DNA of 64,000 nucleotides from Microbulbifer yueqingensis. GTDB lineage: Bacteria; Pseudomonadota; Gammaproteobacteria; Pseudomonadales; Cellvibrionaceae. Shown in pieces: positions 8,533 through 17,744 of this stretch. The notes below the pieces were generated by a model. The model was not told the origin of the DNA and made no database searches. It saw nothing but the letters and a program-made list of their open reading frames with translations. A program made the translations under genes and the position numbers. Location: NCBI RefSeq assembly GCF_900100355.1, contig NZ_FNFH01000002.1:248001-312000 (forward strand), read 5' to 3'. Position 1 is the stretch's first letter, and the number at the start of each line of letters is the position of its first letter.

Positions 8533-10698
8533 CTAGTTTGGCAGGCTTTTAACCCCCATATTAAACAGGGTGAAGCTGAAAATATCAGCGTACTGCTCGA
8601 TACTCTTCGAGACCGGCGTGCCCGCCCCATGGCCAGCATTCGTCTCGATGCGTATGAGCGTCGGTGCCGCGCCGGCCTGCTTTGCCTGCAGCTCGGCCGC
8701 AAACTTGAAGGAGTGAGCCGGCACCACGCGATCATCATGATCGGCAGTGGTCACCAGCGTCGCCGGGTATTCCACCCCCGCCCTCACGTTGTGTACCGGC
8801 GAGTAACCTTTCAGGTACTCGAACATCTCCCTGCTTTCCTCCGCGGTACCATAGTCATAGGCCCAGCCGGCACCCGCGGTGAAGGTGTGGTAACGCAACA
8901 TATCCATCACCCCCACCGCCGGCAGGGCAACCTGGACGAGGTCAGGGCGCTGGGTCATCACCGCACCTACGAGAAGCCCCCCGTTGGACCCACCGCGGAT
9001 AGCAAGGTAGTCGGAAGAAGTGTACTTCTTGTCGATCAGGAACTCGGCGGCGGCGATAAAGTCATCGAACACATTCTGCTTCTGTAGCTTCGTGCCGGCC
9101 TTGTGCCACTCCTTGCCATACTCGCCACCCCCACGAATGTTCGGCACCGCGTACACACCACCCAGCTTCAGCCAGGCAGCATTGGCGATACTAAAACGTG
9201 GTGTCTGGCTACTGTTGAAGCCACCGTAACCGTAGAGGATGGTGGGATTCTTGCCATCGAGTTCGAGCCCCTTCTTATGGGTAATCATCATGGGAACCCG
9301 GGTGCCATCCGCGGAGGTATAGAACACCTGGGTTGACTCATAGAGTTCACTGTCAAAATCTGCACCGGACTTGCGGTACACAGTGGATTCACCCTTGTCG
9401 GCATCGAATGCAAAGATGGTCGAGGGCGTTTTGTAGTTGGTAAACGAGTAATAGAGGGTGTCGTCCTCGCGCTTACCACTGATGGAAGTGGCGCTACCCG
9501 GGCCGGGCAACTCGATTTCCCGCAGGCGCTTGCCGTCATAACTGAACTGGTAGACTTTCGACAGTGCATCCACCATGTACTCTGCAAATATGTAACCCCC
9601 GCCGGTCGAAGCCGTCAGGACATTCTCGGTTTCCGGAATAAGGTCAGCCCAATTTTGCGGGGTTGGATCAGATGCATCCACCGTTACTATTTTTTTATTG
9701 GGAGCGTCCCGGTTGGTTACCAGGTAAAGCTTGCTGCCTACATTATCGATCACGTAAGTGTCGGATTCGAAATCCTCAAGTACCGGCACCAGCGGGGCCG
9801 CCTGCTTTGACAGGTCCCGGATATAGAGATCATTACCAGAGGTGGATTTGGCCCCGGCAATCACCAGGAAGCGGTCATCCTCCGTGACATAGCCCTGGAC
9901 ATAGCGGCGCTTCTGTTCCGGTGTGCCACCGTAGACAAGCCGGTCTTCTGTCTGCGGCTCGCCCAGCTTGTGGTAGTAGAGCTTGTGCTGATCGGTCTTC
10001 GCGGAGAGTTCACTGCCTGTCGGCTTGTCATAGCTGGAATAGTAGAACCCCTCATTCCCTTTCCAGGAAATACCGGAGAACTTGACGTCCACGAGGGGCT
10101 CCTCGAGGACCTCTTTGCTCTCGGCATCCATGACAATGATCTTGCGCCAGTCGCTGCCCCCCTCGGAGATAGAGTAGGCCGCGATGGAGCCGTCTTTGGA
10201 AAAGCTCAGGGTAGCGAGCGATGTGGTACCGTCCTCGCTGAACTGGTTGGGATCAAGGAAAACTTCAGCCTCACCATCGCCCTTGCGGCGCCATACAACG
10301 TACTGGTCCTGCAGGCCATCGTTGCGATAGAAATAGGTGTATTCCCCTTCGGTAAAAGGGCGCCCTACTTTCTCGTAATTCCACAGCGACTCCAGCCGCG
10401 TTTTCACTTTCTCGCGATAGGGGATGCTTTCCAGGTAGTTGAAGGTAACCGCGTTCTGCGCCTCAACCCAGGCTCCGGTCTCCTCGCTACGATCGTCCTC
10501 CAGCCAGCGGTATGGATCTGCCACGTCTGTGCCGAAGTATGTATCGACAGTTTCCCCTTCCCTGGTTTCCGGGTAGGCGATGGTGGCAGCGGAATTGTTC
10601 GCGGCGATATCACCGCTTGCTGCTTGAGATTGTTCCGGGGATTCCCCGCTACAGGCTACGAGCAGGCCGACCACAGCCAATGAGGTAAGCTTCTTCAT
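8533..10698 (-). CDS. Prolyl oligopeptidase family serine peptidase (S9A), lipoprotein
   Basis: A 721-residue S9A peptidase. An N-terminal beta-propeller region (about residues 40-470) is followed by the alpha/beta-hydrolase domain. The catalytic triad is visible: Ser571 in RGGSNGG, Asp in [11 protein letters not shown] (655/656) and His690 in TNAGHG. The N-terminus [18 protein letters not shown] is a lipoprotein signal with Cys16 as the lipidated residue, so the enzyme probably works in the periplasm or at the outer membrane on proline-containing peptides. The gene stands alone with a strong terminator. The leader contains AATAAAAA (10717-10724), an exact AANAANAA motif 18 nt before the ATG. 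Confidence 0.92.
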   Translation of the reverse strand: MKKLTSLAVVGLLVACSGESPEQSQAASGDIAANNSAATIAYPETREGETVDTYFGTDVADPYRWLEDDRSEETGAWVEAQNAVTFNYLESIPYREKVKTRLESLWNYEKVGRPFTEGEYTYFYRNDGLQDQYVVWRRKGDGEAEVFLDPNQFSEDGTTSLATLSFSKDGSIAAYSISEGGSDWRKIIVMDAESKEVLEEPLVDVKFSGISWKGNEGFYYSSYDKPTGSELSAKTDQHKLYYHKLGEPQTEDRLVYGGTPEQKRRYVQGYVTEDDRFLVIAGAKSTSGNDLYIRDLSKQAAPLVPVLEDFESDTYVIDNVGSKLYLVTNRDAPNKKIVTVDASDPTPQNWADLIPETENVLTASTGGGYIFAEYMVDALSKVYQFSYDGKRLREIELPGPGSATSISGKREDDTLYYSFTNYKTPSTIFAFDADKGESTVYRKSGADFDSELYESTQVFYTSADGTRVPMMITHKKGLELDGKNPTILYGYGGFNSSQTPRFSIANAAWLKLGGVYAVPNIRGGGEYGKEWHKAGTKLQKQNVFDDFIAAAEFLIDKKYTSSDYLAIRGGSNGGLLVGAVMTQRPDLVQVALPAVGVMDMLRYHTFTAGAGWAYDYGTAEESREMFEYLKGYSPVHNVRAGVEYPATLVTTADHDDRVVPAHSFKFAAELQAKQAGAAPTLIRIETNAGHGAGTPVSKSIEQYADIFSFTLFNMGVKSLPN

Positions 10699-10980
10699 GC
10701 GTAAATCTCTTGCGTGTTTTTATTAGATGGACAGGCAGCGCTGCAGCCCAATGGGGGAGCCTTGCCTGACACTGCAATAACACCTAGAAAACAGCTTCGA
10801 GCGCCAAATAGCAAGCAGGGCCCTGCTCCACGGTAAATCTGCCGGGTCAAAACCAGTATTTCAGAGCAATCGGCTGCAAGAAGGGATTTGGCCAGGACTT
10901 TCGGCGACCACCCACCCTGTGCCCCCGCCCGGGGAATTCCGGGTTGTGAAGGTTCTGGTTCACGAGCTATCGACAAAAAA
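10699..10980. other. Intergenic region between prolyl oligopeptidase and lipA terminator
   Basis: The full gap to lipA is 335 bp and includes the lipA terminator. It must contain the promoter of the minus-strand peptidase gene, but I see no convincing consensus. Open frames here are short and have no recognisable product. Confidence 0.4.
10717..10724 (-). promoter_or_regulatory. AANAANAA (Hfq/Crc-type) motif in peptidase leader
   Basis: AATAAAAA on the minus strand, 18 nt upstream of the prolyl oligopeptidase ATG. It fits the catabolite-activity motif bound by Hfq/Crc in Pseudomonas, but an A-rich 8-mer can occur by chance. Confidence 0.3.
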
Positions 10981-11007
10981 AGGGCAGGGCCTAAAAGGCA
11001 CTGCCCT
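10981..11007 (-). terminator. Intrinsic terminator of the lipB-lipA operon
   Basis: AGGGCAG-TGCC / GGC(A)-CTGCCCT type hairpin with a 4-base loop, followed on the minus strand by seven Ts. It lies 27 bp after the lipA stop. Confidence 0.9.
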
Positions 11008-11033
11008 CCTGTCAGGCGTAGGGTGTGGGGGAA

Positions 11034-12032
11034 CTAGCCCACCTTTTCACCATGTGCCTGTTTGTCGGCGTGGTACGAAGAGCGCACCAGGGGGCCGCAG
11101 GCGGCGTGCTTGAAGCCGATCTGCTCGGCATAACGGCGGTACTCCTCGAATTCGTCCGGGTGCACGTAGCGCTGTACCGGCAGGTGCTCCTTGCTCGGCT
11201 GCAGGTACTGGCCGATTGTGAGCATGTCGATATCGTGCTCACGCATATCGTCCAGTACCCGGAAGATCTCTTCCTTCTCTTCGCCGAGCCCGACCATCAG
11301 GCCGGACTTGGTGAGCACGTCGGGGCGGCGCTTTTTGTATTCCTGCAGCAGCTTCAGGGACCACTTGTAGTTGGCGCCCGGGCGCGACTCCCGGTACAGG
11401 CGCGGCACCGTCTCCAGGTTGTGGTTGAACACATCCGGTGCCTCGGCTTCGAGAATGTCCAGCGCCACGTCCATCCGGCCGCGGAAATCCGGCGTCAGGA
11501 TCTCCACCTGCAGTTCCGGTGAAAGTTCCCGTGCGGTACGGATGCAGTCGGCAAAATGCTGGGCGCCGCCATCGCGCAGGTCATCGCGGTCGACCGACGT
11601 GATCACCACGTAGCGCAGGCTCATGGCAGCAATGGCCTCAGCGAGGTGCCGGGGCTCCTCCGGGTCGAGCGGGTTCGGCTTGCCATGGCCCACGTCGCAG
11701 AAGGGGCAGCGGCGGGTGCAGATTTCGCCCATGATCATGAAGGTGGCGGTACCGCCGCTGAAGCACTCGTGCAGGTTCGGGCAGCTGGCTTCCTCGCAGA
11801 CGGTGGCCAGCTTCTGGGAACGCAGGATCTTCTTGATACGGTCCACTTCCTTCGAGGCCGGTACCTTGACGCGGATCCAGTCCGGCTTGCGCAGTACCTG
11901 GTCGCTGGCGATCACCTTGACCGGGATGCGCTCGACCTTGTCCCCATCGCGTAACTTCTCGCCCTGCTGCAGGCGGCGGGTACGTTTTACCGGTACCAGG
12001 TCGGGCTTCTCCGTTTGGGAATTGTCAGCCAT
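11034..12032 (-). CDS. lipA: Lipoyl synthase
   Basis: A 332-residue radical-SAM enzyme that inserts two sulfurs into protein-bound octanoyl groups to make lipoyl cofactor. Both iron-sulfur motifs are present: the auxiliary cluster [12 protein letters not shown] and the radical-SAM CTRRCPFC. The family's C-terminal RSSYHAD, which contributes a ligand to the auxiliary cluster, is also present. The start overlaps the end of lipB by 8 bp, so the two are co-transcribed in the order lipB-lipA, as in most Gammaproteobacteria. Confidence 0.97.
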   Translation of the reverse strand: MADNSQTEKPDLVPVKRTRRLQQGEKLRDGDKVERIPVKVIASDQVLRKPDWIRVKVPASKEVDRIKKILRSQKLATVCEEASCPNLHECFSGGTATFMIMGEICTRRCPFCDVGHGKPNPLDPEEPRHLAEAIAAMSLRYVVITSVDRDDLRDGGAQHFADCIRTARELSPELQVEILTPDFRGRMDVALDILEAEAPDVFNHNLETVPRLYRESRPGANYKWSLKLLQEYKKRRPDVLTKSGLMVGLGEEKEEIFRVLDDMREHDIDMLTIGQYLQPSKEHLPVQRYVHPDEFEEYRRYAEQIGFKHAACGPLVRSSYHADKQAHGEKVG

Positions 12033-12744
12033 TGCTTGTTTCCTGCTCCTCTCTACCCTTTTCAGGGGCGCTGGTTGCGCGTGCGAAAATTTGCTCGTCC
12101 ACCGGTTGCCAGTCGGCTTCCGGCAGGGAGAGTGCGCGAAGCAGCTCGCGCACGAAGATGTCCGCCACCTGCGCCCAGGCAGGCACCGGCTGGATCACTT
12201 CGGCCATCTGCACCATCTGCATGCCGGCGTAGCCGCAGGGATTGATGCGGAGGAACGGCGCCAGGTCCATATCGATATTGATGGCGATGCCATGGAAGCT
12301 GCAGCCGCGACGCACCCGCAGGCCAATTGAGGCGATCTTGTTGCCGGCGCGGGGCCCCTCGGTGAGATAAACGCCCGGGGCGTCCGGCCGCGGCGCGGCG
12401 TGAACACCGTATTCCGCCAGCACGGCGACGGTGGCGTTTTCCAGGGCGGTGACCAGGTCCCGCACCCCGACTTTTGCCCGGCGCAGGTCCAGCAGCGGGT
12501 AGACCACCAGCTGGCCCGGCCCGTGATAGGTCACCTGGCCGCCGCGATCCACCTGCACGACGGGGATATCGCCGGTGTTGAGCAGGTGCTCGGCCTTGCC
12601 GGCCTGGCCCTGGGTGAATACTGGCTCGTGCTCCACACACCAGACCTGGTCTGCGCTGCTCTCATCGCGGCTGTCGGTATAGTGCGACATGGCGCGCCAG
12701 ACGGACTCATAGTCACGGCGGCCCAGGTTACAGACTCGGGTCAT
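12025..12744 (-). CDS. lipB: Octanoyltransferase
   Basis: A 239-residue LipB that moves octanoate from acyl-carrier protein to lipoyl domains, the step before LipA. It shows the [18 protein letters not shown] motif and, later, the acyl-transfer region with [17 protein letters not shown] followed by NPCGY, carrying the catalytic Lys and Cys. The start codon shares one base with the stop of ybeD, and the end overlaps lipA by 8 bp. Confidence 0.96.
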   Translation of the reverse strand: MTRVCNLGRRDYESVWRAMSHYTDSRDESSADQVWCVEHEPVFTQGQAGKAEHLLNTGDIPVVQVDRGGQVTYHGPGQLVVYPLLDLRRAKVGVRDLVTALENATVAVLAEYGVHAAPRPDAPGVYLTEGPRAGNKIASIGLRVRRGCSFHGIAINIDMDLAPFLRINPCGYAGMQMVQMAEVIQPVPAWAQVADIFVRELLRALSLPEADWQPVDEQIFARATSAPEKGREEQETSNG

Positions 12745-13025
12745 TACAGCACCATGTGCACGGCCGGATGGGCCTTGAGTTCTTCAAATAGCGCCTGCAG
12801 CTGCGGCTCGCCGGTAGCGAGGATATAGAAGGTCATCGAGGTGAACTTGCCGTTGCGGCTCTCACGCAGGGTGACGCGCTCCTCGTCCAGGCCCGGCGCG
12901 TGGCGCCGCATGACCTCGAGTACGAACTCGTGGGCCGCGTCGTCGGAGTCCCGCACCACCTTGACCAGGTAGTCCTCACAGGGGAACTCGATTTTCGGTG
13001 GCTGCTGGTTGGGATCTTGACTCAT
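12744..13025 (-). CDS. ybeD: DUF493 family protein YbeD
   Basis: A 93-residue cytoplasmic protein of the YbeD/DUF493 family: an ACT-like fold, [14 protein letters not shown] near the N-terminus and SVTFYI-like SMTFYILA late. Its biochemical role is not known, but it is conserved between dacA and lipB. The start MSQDPNQQ at 13025 has GGAGAG 7 bp upstream; a longer frame to 13073 is less likely. The stop shares one base with the lipB ATG. Confidence 0.9.
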   Translation of the reverse strand: MSQDPNQQPPKIEFPCEDYLVKVVRDSDDAAHEFVLEVMRRHAPGLDEERVTLRESRNGKFTSMTFYILATGEPQLQALFEELKAHPAVHMVL

Positions 13026-13214
13026 CAGGCTCTCTCCGGACCACGCGATTGCACACAAAATAATCACGGGCATGGTCGGGCGGCGATTATACAGCGCCGG
13101 AAAGCCGCTGGACAGGGATCGGGGAGGGTGGCGAGAACCGCGTGGTCAGTGGGCCAGAACAGCGCGGCCCCCGGCCACCCCGCTGACAGGGGTAAGCCGG
13201 GGAACGCCGTGATT

Positions 13215-14378
13215 TTACTGGAAGAAGCTCATCACAAAGCGCTTGAGGGCATCCCACATGCGCTTGAAGAAACCGGCCTGCTCCACTTCCTCGGCGGCCA
13301 CCGCGCGCACGTCGGCCACGGTCTCCCCGTCCAGGGTCACCACGACCTTACCGACGGGCTCGCCTTTCTTGATAGGGGCCTCGAGCTCCCCATCGATGAT
13401 CAGGTCGGCCTTGATGCTCTCCTCGCCACCGCGGGGGATGGTGACAAACACGTCGCGCTCGACAGCGATGCCCACCTGGGGCTCCTTGCCGCCCCAGATG
13501 CGCTCGCTCTGCAGCACGTCGTCGGCGCTGTAAACCTTGTGGGTCTGGTAGTAGCGGAAACCGTAAGCCAGCAGTTTCTGCGATTCGGCGGCACGCTTGT
13601 CGTCACTCTCGGTCCCCAGCACGACGGAGATCAGGCGCATGCCGCGCTTCTGCGCCGAGGCCACCAGGCAGAAGCCGGCTTCCTCGGTGTGGCCGGTCTT
13701 GATGCCGTCAATCGCACTGTCGCGCCACAGCAGGCGATTGCGGTTCGGCTGGTTGATCCCGGCGTAGCTGAAGTACTTCTCCGAGTAAATCTTGTAGTGC
13801 TCGGGGTGATCCCGGATCAGCGCCCGGGCCAGGGTCGCCAGGTCCCGGGCAGTGGTCATGTGGCCCTCGGCCGGCCAGCCGGTGGCGTTCTTGAAGTTGG
13901 TATCGGTCATACCCAGCATCTCTGCCTGCTGGTTCATCACCTCGGCGAACACCTCCTCGCTTCCGGAAACAAATTCCGCCAGCGCAATGCTCGCGTCATT
14001 GCCGGACTGGATGATCACGCCCCGCATCAGGTCGATCACCGGTACCTTGTCACCCACCTTGACGAACATTTTGGAGCCGCCCTTCTTCCAGGCTTTCTCT
14101 GAAATGGGGACCAGGTCCGTCTCCTTGATGCTGCCCTTCTCGATCTCCTCGGAGACGATATACGCCGTCATCATCTTCGTGAGGCTGGCGGGCGGCACCT
14201 GCTTGTCCGCATTGTGCTCCACCAGCACCTGGCCGGTATGGGCGTCTATCAACAGGTAGGCGCTGGCGGCCAGTTGTGGCGGCGCGGGAATCAGCGGCTG
14301 TTCAGCGAGGGCTACGCCGGCGGTAAACATAAGTAGCAGGCTGGCGAAAAGGCGTTTTAGCATGGCTGAAAGTCTCAT
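13215..14378 (-). CDS. dacA: D-alanyl-D-alanine carboxypeptidase (PBP5/6 type)
   Basis: A 387-residue low-molecular-weight penicillin-binding protein that trims the terminal D-Ala from peptidoglycan stem peptides in the periplasm. It has a signal peptide (ending GVALAEQ), the SxxK motif SLTK with catalytic Ser, SGN, and KTGHTEEAG. The C-terminal beta domain is followed by an amphipathic end (FFKRMWDALKRFVMSFFQ) that anchors it to the inner membrane. The start at 14378 is chosen because GAGGAAT precedes it; a frame to 14405 lacks that. It lies downstream of rlpA in the elongasome cluster. Confidence 0.95.
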   Translation of the reverse strand: MRLSAMLKRLFASLLLMFTAGVALAEQPLIPAPPQLAASAYLLIDAHTGQVLVEHNADKQVPPASLTKMMTAYIVSEEIEKGSIKETDLVPISEKAWKKGGSKMFVKVGDKVPVIDLMRGVIIQSGNDASIALAEFVSGSEEVFAEVMNQQAEMLGMTDTNFKNATGWPAEGHMTTARDLATLARALIRDHPEHYKIYSEKYFSYAGINQPNRNRLLWRDSAIDGIKTGHTEEAGFCLVASAQKRGMRLISVVLGTESDDKRAAESQKLLAYGFRYYQTHKVYSADDVLQSERIWGGKEPQVGIAVERDVFVTIPRGGEESIKADLIIDGELEAPIKKGEPVGKVVVTLDGETVADVRAVAAEEVEQAGFFKRMWDALKRFVMSFFQ

Positions 14379-14466
14379 TATTCCTCGTGTCAGGTTGGTA
14401 TCCATGGGTCCCGGCCCGGCCTCCTGGCCCGGCTGGCTTTGTCGGGCGCCAGATGGCGCCCGCGGC

Positions 14467-15339
14467 TCAATCGTATACTACCTGGGGCGTGCCCAGGCGA
14501 TTCTCCTCCACCGATTCGCGCGCCGCGACCAGCGCCCGTTGCTGTGCGATAGGGCCGATGCGGACCCGGTAGAGCGTCTGTTCGCCGCTCTGCACCGGGC
14601 TGACCGATACAGGATAGTCGACCACGGATGAAACCTGGCTGCGCATGCGGTCCGCCTGGGACTGGCTGCTGTAGGCCCCCACCTGCAGGTAGGTATTGTC
14701 CGGCAGCTTGAAGCTGGCATCCTGGGCCAGCGCTTCGCGCGCCGCGACATCCTTCTCCATCGCCAGCGTCTGGTTGGCGGGCGGCAGGCTATCGGGATCG
14801 ATGGCCGTCACCTCGACGCGGGCCACCCCCTTGTCGATGTAGCCGAGCTTCTGGGCCGCGGTATAGCTCAGGTCAATAATCCGGCCCGGCACAAACGGCC
14901 CCCGGTCGTTGACGCGCACGATCACGCTGCGGCCGTTCTCGAGGTTGGTCACCTTGGCGTAGCTCGGCAACGGCAGTGTCTTGTGCGCCGCAGACATGGC
15001 GTACATGTTGTAGACCTCGCCGTTGGCCGTCCGCCGTCCGTGGAACTTGGTGCCATACCAGGAGGCATGTCCCTGCTCCTGGTAACCCTTCACTCCCTGA
15101 AGTACACGGTAGCGGACACCGTTCACAGTGTACGGGGATTTGTTGCCGGCAACCCCGATTGGTTCCCGAACGGGGGTCGGTTCAGGCGCGGCGAGCATAT
15201 CCACCGGCTGGGGCGGGCCGCTGTCCTTGACGGTGTCCGGGGCTGGCTTGCGCGCCGGTTTCTGCGGCGCAGTAGTATTACAGGCGGCGAGCACGAGCGC
15301 GGCCGCGGTCACAAGAATTCGCGAACTGTTGAGAAACAT
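14467..15339 (-). CDS. rlpA: Septal-ring lytic transglycosylase RlpA family lipoprotein
   Basis: A 290-residue lipoprotein. The signal ends LVLAAC, giving an N-terminal lipid anchor. A double-psi beta-barrel domain (about residues 85-175) has the active-site signature GHASWYG...HGRRTANGEVY and VRVNDRGPF. A C-terminal SPOR domain (about 210-285, TYLQVGAYSSQSQAD) binds denuded glycan at the septum. In P. aeruginosa RlpA cleaves naked glycan strands. The start at 15339 follows GGGGGG-ACC. A G+C-rich inverted repeat (14444-14461) lies just after the stop, without a T run. Confidence 0.93.
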   Translation of the reverse strand: MFLNSSRILVTAAALVLAACNTTAPQKPARKPAPDTVKDSGPPQPVDMLAAPEPTPVREPIGVAGNKSPYTVNGVRYRVLQGVKGYQEQGHASWYGTKFHGRRTANGEVYNMYAMSAAHKTLPLPSYAKVTNLENGRSVIVRVNDRGPFVPGRIIDLSYTAAQKLGYIDKGVARVEVTAIDPDSLPPANQTLAMEKDVAAREALAQDASFKLPDNTYLQVGAYSSQSQADRMRSQVSSVVDYPVSVSPVQSGEQTLYRVRIGPIAQQRALVAARESVEENRLGTPQVVYD

Positions 15340-15437
15340 GGTCCCCCCGAAACGGTGCCCTACCGCACACACTTCTGCTTATTGATCTGCTGGTCGAAGA
15401 TAAAAATAGAAACTGTTTTATATGTTTCTTTATAAAA

Positions 15438-15455
15438 CGCGCCTTATATGGCGCG
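15438..15455 (-). terminator. Intrinsic terminator after mltB
   Basis: CGCGCC / GGCGCG with loop ATATAA, followed on the minus strand by TTTTAT. A second, stronger 12-bp stem without a T run (15462-15492, CCGCCCTGCCGC / GCGGCAGGGCGG) lies between it and the mltB stop; together they should end mltB transcription. Confidence 0.7.
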
Positions 15456-15516
15456 CTCTGCCCGCCCTGCCGCACCAGGCGCGGCAGGGCGGTTGCACCC
15501 GGCTATGCGAGTGTAA

Positions 15517-16527
15517 TCAGGAGCGTCCGCCGCGCGCCTTGACGATTTCCTGCGCCAGGTCGTGGGCGGCCATGGCGTACAGGCGGCTGCGATTGTAGCG
15601 TGTTATCACGTAAAAGTTTTTGAGCCCGATCCAATATTGCTTGCCGTCTTCCGTCTGCAGGGAGAAAACATTGGCAGCTACGTCATCTTCCACCTGGCTG
15701 GTGGCGGGAAACCCCTTCTCGGCCAGCTGCCCGACGGTCCACTTGGGCTCGAGGGAGTCGTTGACGATGGTCATATCGGCATTGGGACGGGGGTTGGCCA
15801 GCACGGTCACCGGCTCCAGCGGCAGCCAGCCGTGCTTGGCGAGATAATTGGCGACACTGCCGATGGCGTCCTCTGTATCCCGCCAGATGTCCACCTGGTT
15901 GTCATTGTTGAAATCCACAGCGAAGGCGCGGTAACTCGACGGCATGAACTGGCCATAGCCCATGGCACCGGCGTAGGAACCCTTGAGTTCACGGGGATCC
16001 ATGCCCTGCTCACGTGCCAGCAGCAGGAAGTTTTCCAGCTCCTTGGTAAAGAACTTCGAGCGGCGCGGGTAATTGAAGGCGAGGGTCGCGAGGGCGTCGA
16101 GGACGCGGTAGCCACCCATATTGCCGCCGTAACGGGTCTCGATACCGATGATGGCAACGATCGTCTCCGCAGGCACACCGTAGCGCTGCTCGGCCTCTGC
16201 CAGCGCCTTGGCATTGCGGTCCCAGAAATCCACCCCACCGCTGATGCTCTTGGGCGTGACGAACAGTTTGCGGTATTCGTACCAGGGCTTGGCTTTTTCC
16301 GCCGGGCGCTTGATGGCCTTGAGGATGGAATCTTTGCGCTTGGCGTCGTCCATCAAATCCTGGAGCTCTTCGCGGTCAAAGTCGTGTTCGGCCACCATGT
16401 ACTCGATAAAGGCCCGGGCGTCGGGATTGTCCCCGTGGCCGGCCTCCTGTGCGCACGCGGCGAGCATCATGCCCATCCCTGCCAGTAATCCTGTGGTCCA
16501 TTTCAAAACAACCGCTCCTGTTCTCAT
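15517..16527 (-). CDS. mltB: Membrane-bound lytic murein transglycosylase B
   Basis: A 336-residue SLT2-family lytic transglycosylase. The lipoprotein signal ends MMLAAC. The catalytic Glu lies in IVAIIGIETRYGGNMG, and the later motif YAGAMGYGQFMPSSYR is typical of MltB. It cleaves peptidoglycan glycan strands to 1,6-anhydro ends in the periplasm. The start at 16527 (MRTGAVVLKW) is favoured over the longer frame to 16599 because the lipoprotein signal begins there and GAGAAG precedes it. It follows rodA by 71 bp, in the usual order of the cell-elongation cluster. Confidence 0.93.
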   Translation of the reverse strand: MRTGAVVLKWTTGLLAGMGMMLAACAQEAGHGDNPDARAFIEYMVAEHDFDREELQDLMDDAKRKDSILKAIKRPAEKAKPWYEYRKLFVTPKSISGGVDFWDRNAKALAEAEQRYGVPAETIVAIIGIETRYGGNMGGYRVLDALATLAFNYPRRSKFFTKELENFLLLAREQGMDPRELKGSYAGAMGYGQFMPSSYRAFAVDFNNDNQVDIWRDTEDAIGSVANYLAKHGWLPLEPVTVLANPRPNADMTIVNDSLEPKWTVGQLAEKGFPATSQVEDDVAANVFSLQTEDGKQYWIGLKNFYVITRYNRSRLYAMAAHDLAQEIVKARGGRS

Positions 16528-16598
16528 ATAGTGCTTCTCTACTTCCAAGTTCTTATTGATTGAGTCAGCAGGCCGCCGGAGCGCGGCAGCTGACAGCA

Positions 16599-17744
16599 CT
16601 AAAACGACACGCGTCGCCGCTCTGTGCCTATGGCCATGAGGATACCGAAGCCCGCCATCAGCGTGATGACAGAGGTGCCGCCATAACTCACCAGCGGCAG
16701 GGGCACCCCCACCACCGGCAACAGGCCGGTCACCATCCCGATATTCACAAATACATAGACAAAGAAAGTCAGCGTAATACTCCCCGCCAATAACCGCCCG
16801 AACACATGTTGGGCCATAAAACTAATATAGATGCCCCGCGCAATGATCAGGACATAGAGCAACAACAGCAGCAGTGCGCCGCGCATGCCCCACTCTTCAG
16901 ACAGCACTGCGATAATAAAGTCCGTGTGACTCTCGGGTAAAAAGTCCAGCTGGGACTGGGTGCCCTGCATATAGCCCTTGCCGTAAATGCCGCCGGAGCC
17001 GATGGCGGCCTTCGACTGGAAAATATTCCAGCCAGCCCCCAGCCGGTCGGCATCGGGGTCGAACAGGGTGAGGATCCGCTGGCGCTGGTAGTCCCGCAGT
17101 CCCCACTGCCAGATTGGCCAGGCCGCCACGGCCAGGGCCAGCAGCGCGCCGCCCATCATGCGCCAGCTCAGGCCGGCCAGGTAAAGCGCAAAGAGCCCGG
17201 AGGCGGCGATCAGGATGGAGGTACCCAGGTCGGGCTGCTGCACGATCAGGGCGGCCGGCAGTGCGGCAATCGCCAGTGCGCCGACAATGCTGACGAGCGA
17301 TGGCGGCAGGGTTCGCTTGTGCAGGAAGGCGGCCACGGACATGGGTACCGCGAGCTTGAGCGCCTCCGATGGCTGGAAGCGGAAACCGCCAATTTCGAGC
17401 CAGCGCTGGGCACCTTTGGCGCCCACCCCCACAAACAGTACCGCCACCAGCATGCAGCAGCCGGCTACGTAGAGCCACGGCGACCAGCGCCGGTACATGT
17501 CCGGTGGGATTTGCGCCGCAACGAACATGCCGCCAAACGCGATCCCCATGAAAATGGCCTGCCGGCGCACATAGTGCAGCTCACCGCCGGACGCACTGTA
17601 GAGAACGCCGAGGCCGACACCACAGAGAAGGACAAGCAGCGTCAGCAGGGGCACATCGATGTGCCAGCGCCGCGAGAGACTGACCGGGCGACTGAGGCTG
17701 CTGTGGGAATCCGGAAGCCGGTGCATGAAATCGCGACTAGCCAC
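16599..17744 (-). CDS. rodA: Peptidoglycan glycosyltransferase RodA (SEDS)
   Basis: A 381-residue polytopic membrane protein of the SEDS family. It polymerises glycan from lipid II together with PBP2 during cell elongation. About ten membrane segments are visible. The extracellular loop carries WxxxGxFxxQPSE-like WLEIGGFRFQPSEALK, and the C-terminal part has the conserved PLVSYGGTS. The GTG start at 17744 has GGAGG five bases upstream and overlaps the end of mrdA by 8 bp; an in-frame ATG seven residues later is the alternative. Confidence 0.96.
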   Translation of the reverse strand: MASRDFMHRLPDSHSSLSRPVSLSRRWHIDVPLLTLLVLLCGVGLGVLYSASGGELHYVRRQAIFMGIAFGGMFVAAQIPPDMYRRWSPWLYVAGCCMLVAVLFVGVGAKGAQRWLEIGGFRFQPSEALKLAVPMSVAAFLHKRTLPPSLVSIVGALAIAALPAALIVQQPDLGTSILIAASGLFALYLAGLSWRMMGGALLALAVAAWPIWQWGLRDYQRQRILTLFDPDADRLGAGWNIFQSKAAIGSGGIYGKGYMQGTQSQLDFLPESHTDFIIAVLSEEWGMRGALLLLLLYVLIIARGIYISFMAQHVFGRLLAGSITLTFFVYVFVNIGMVTGLLPVVGVPLPLVSYGGTSVITLMAGFGILMAIGTERRRVSF

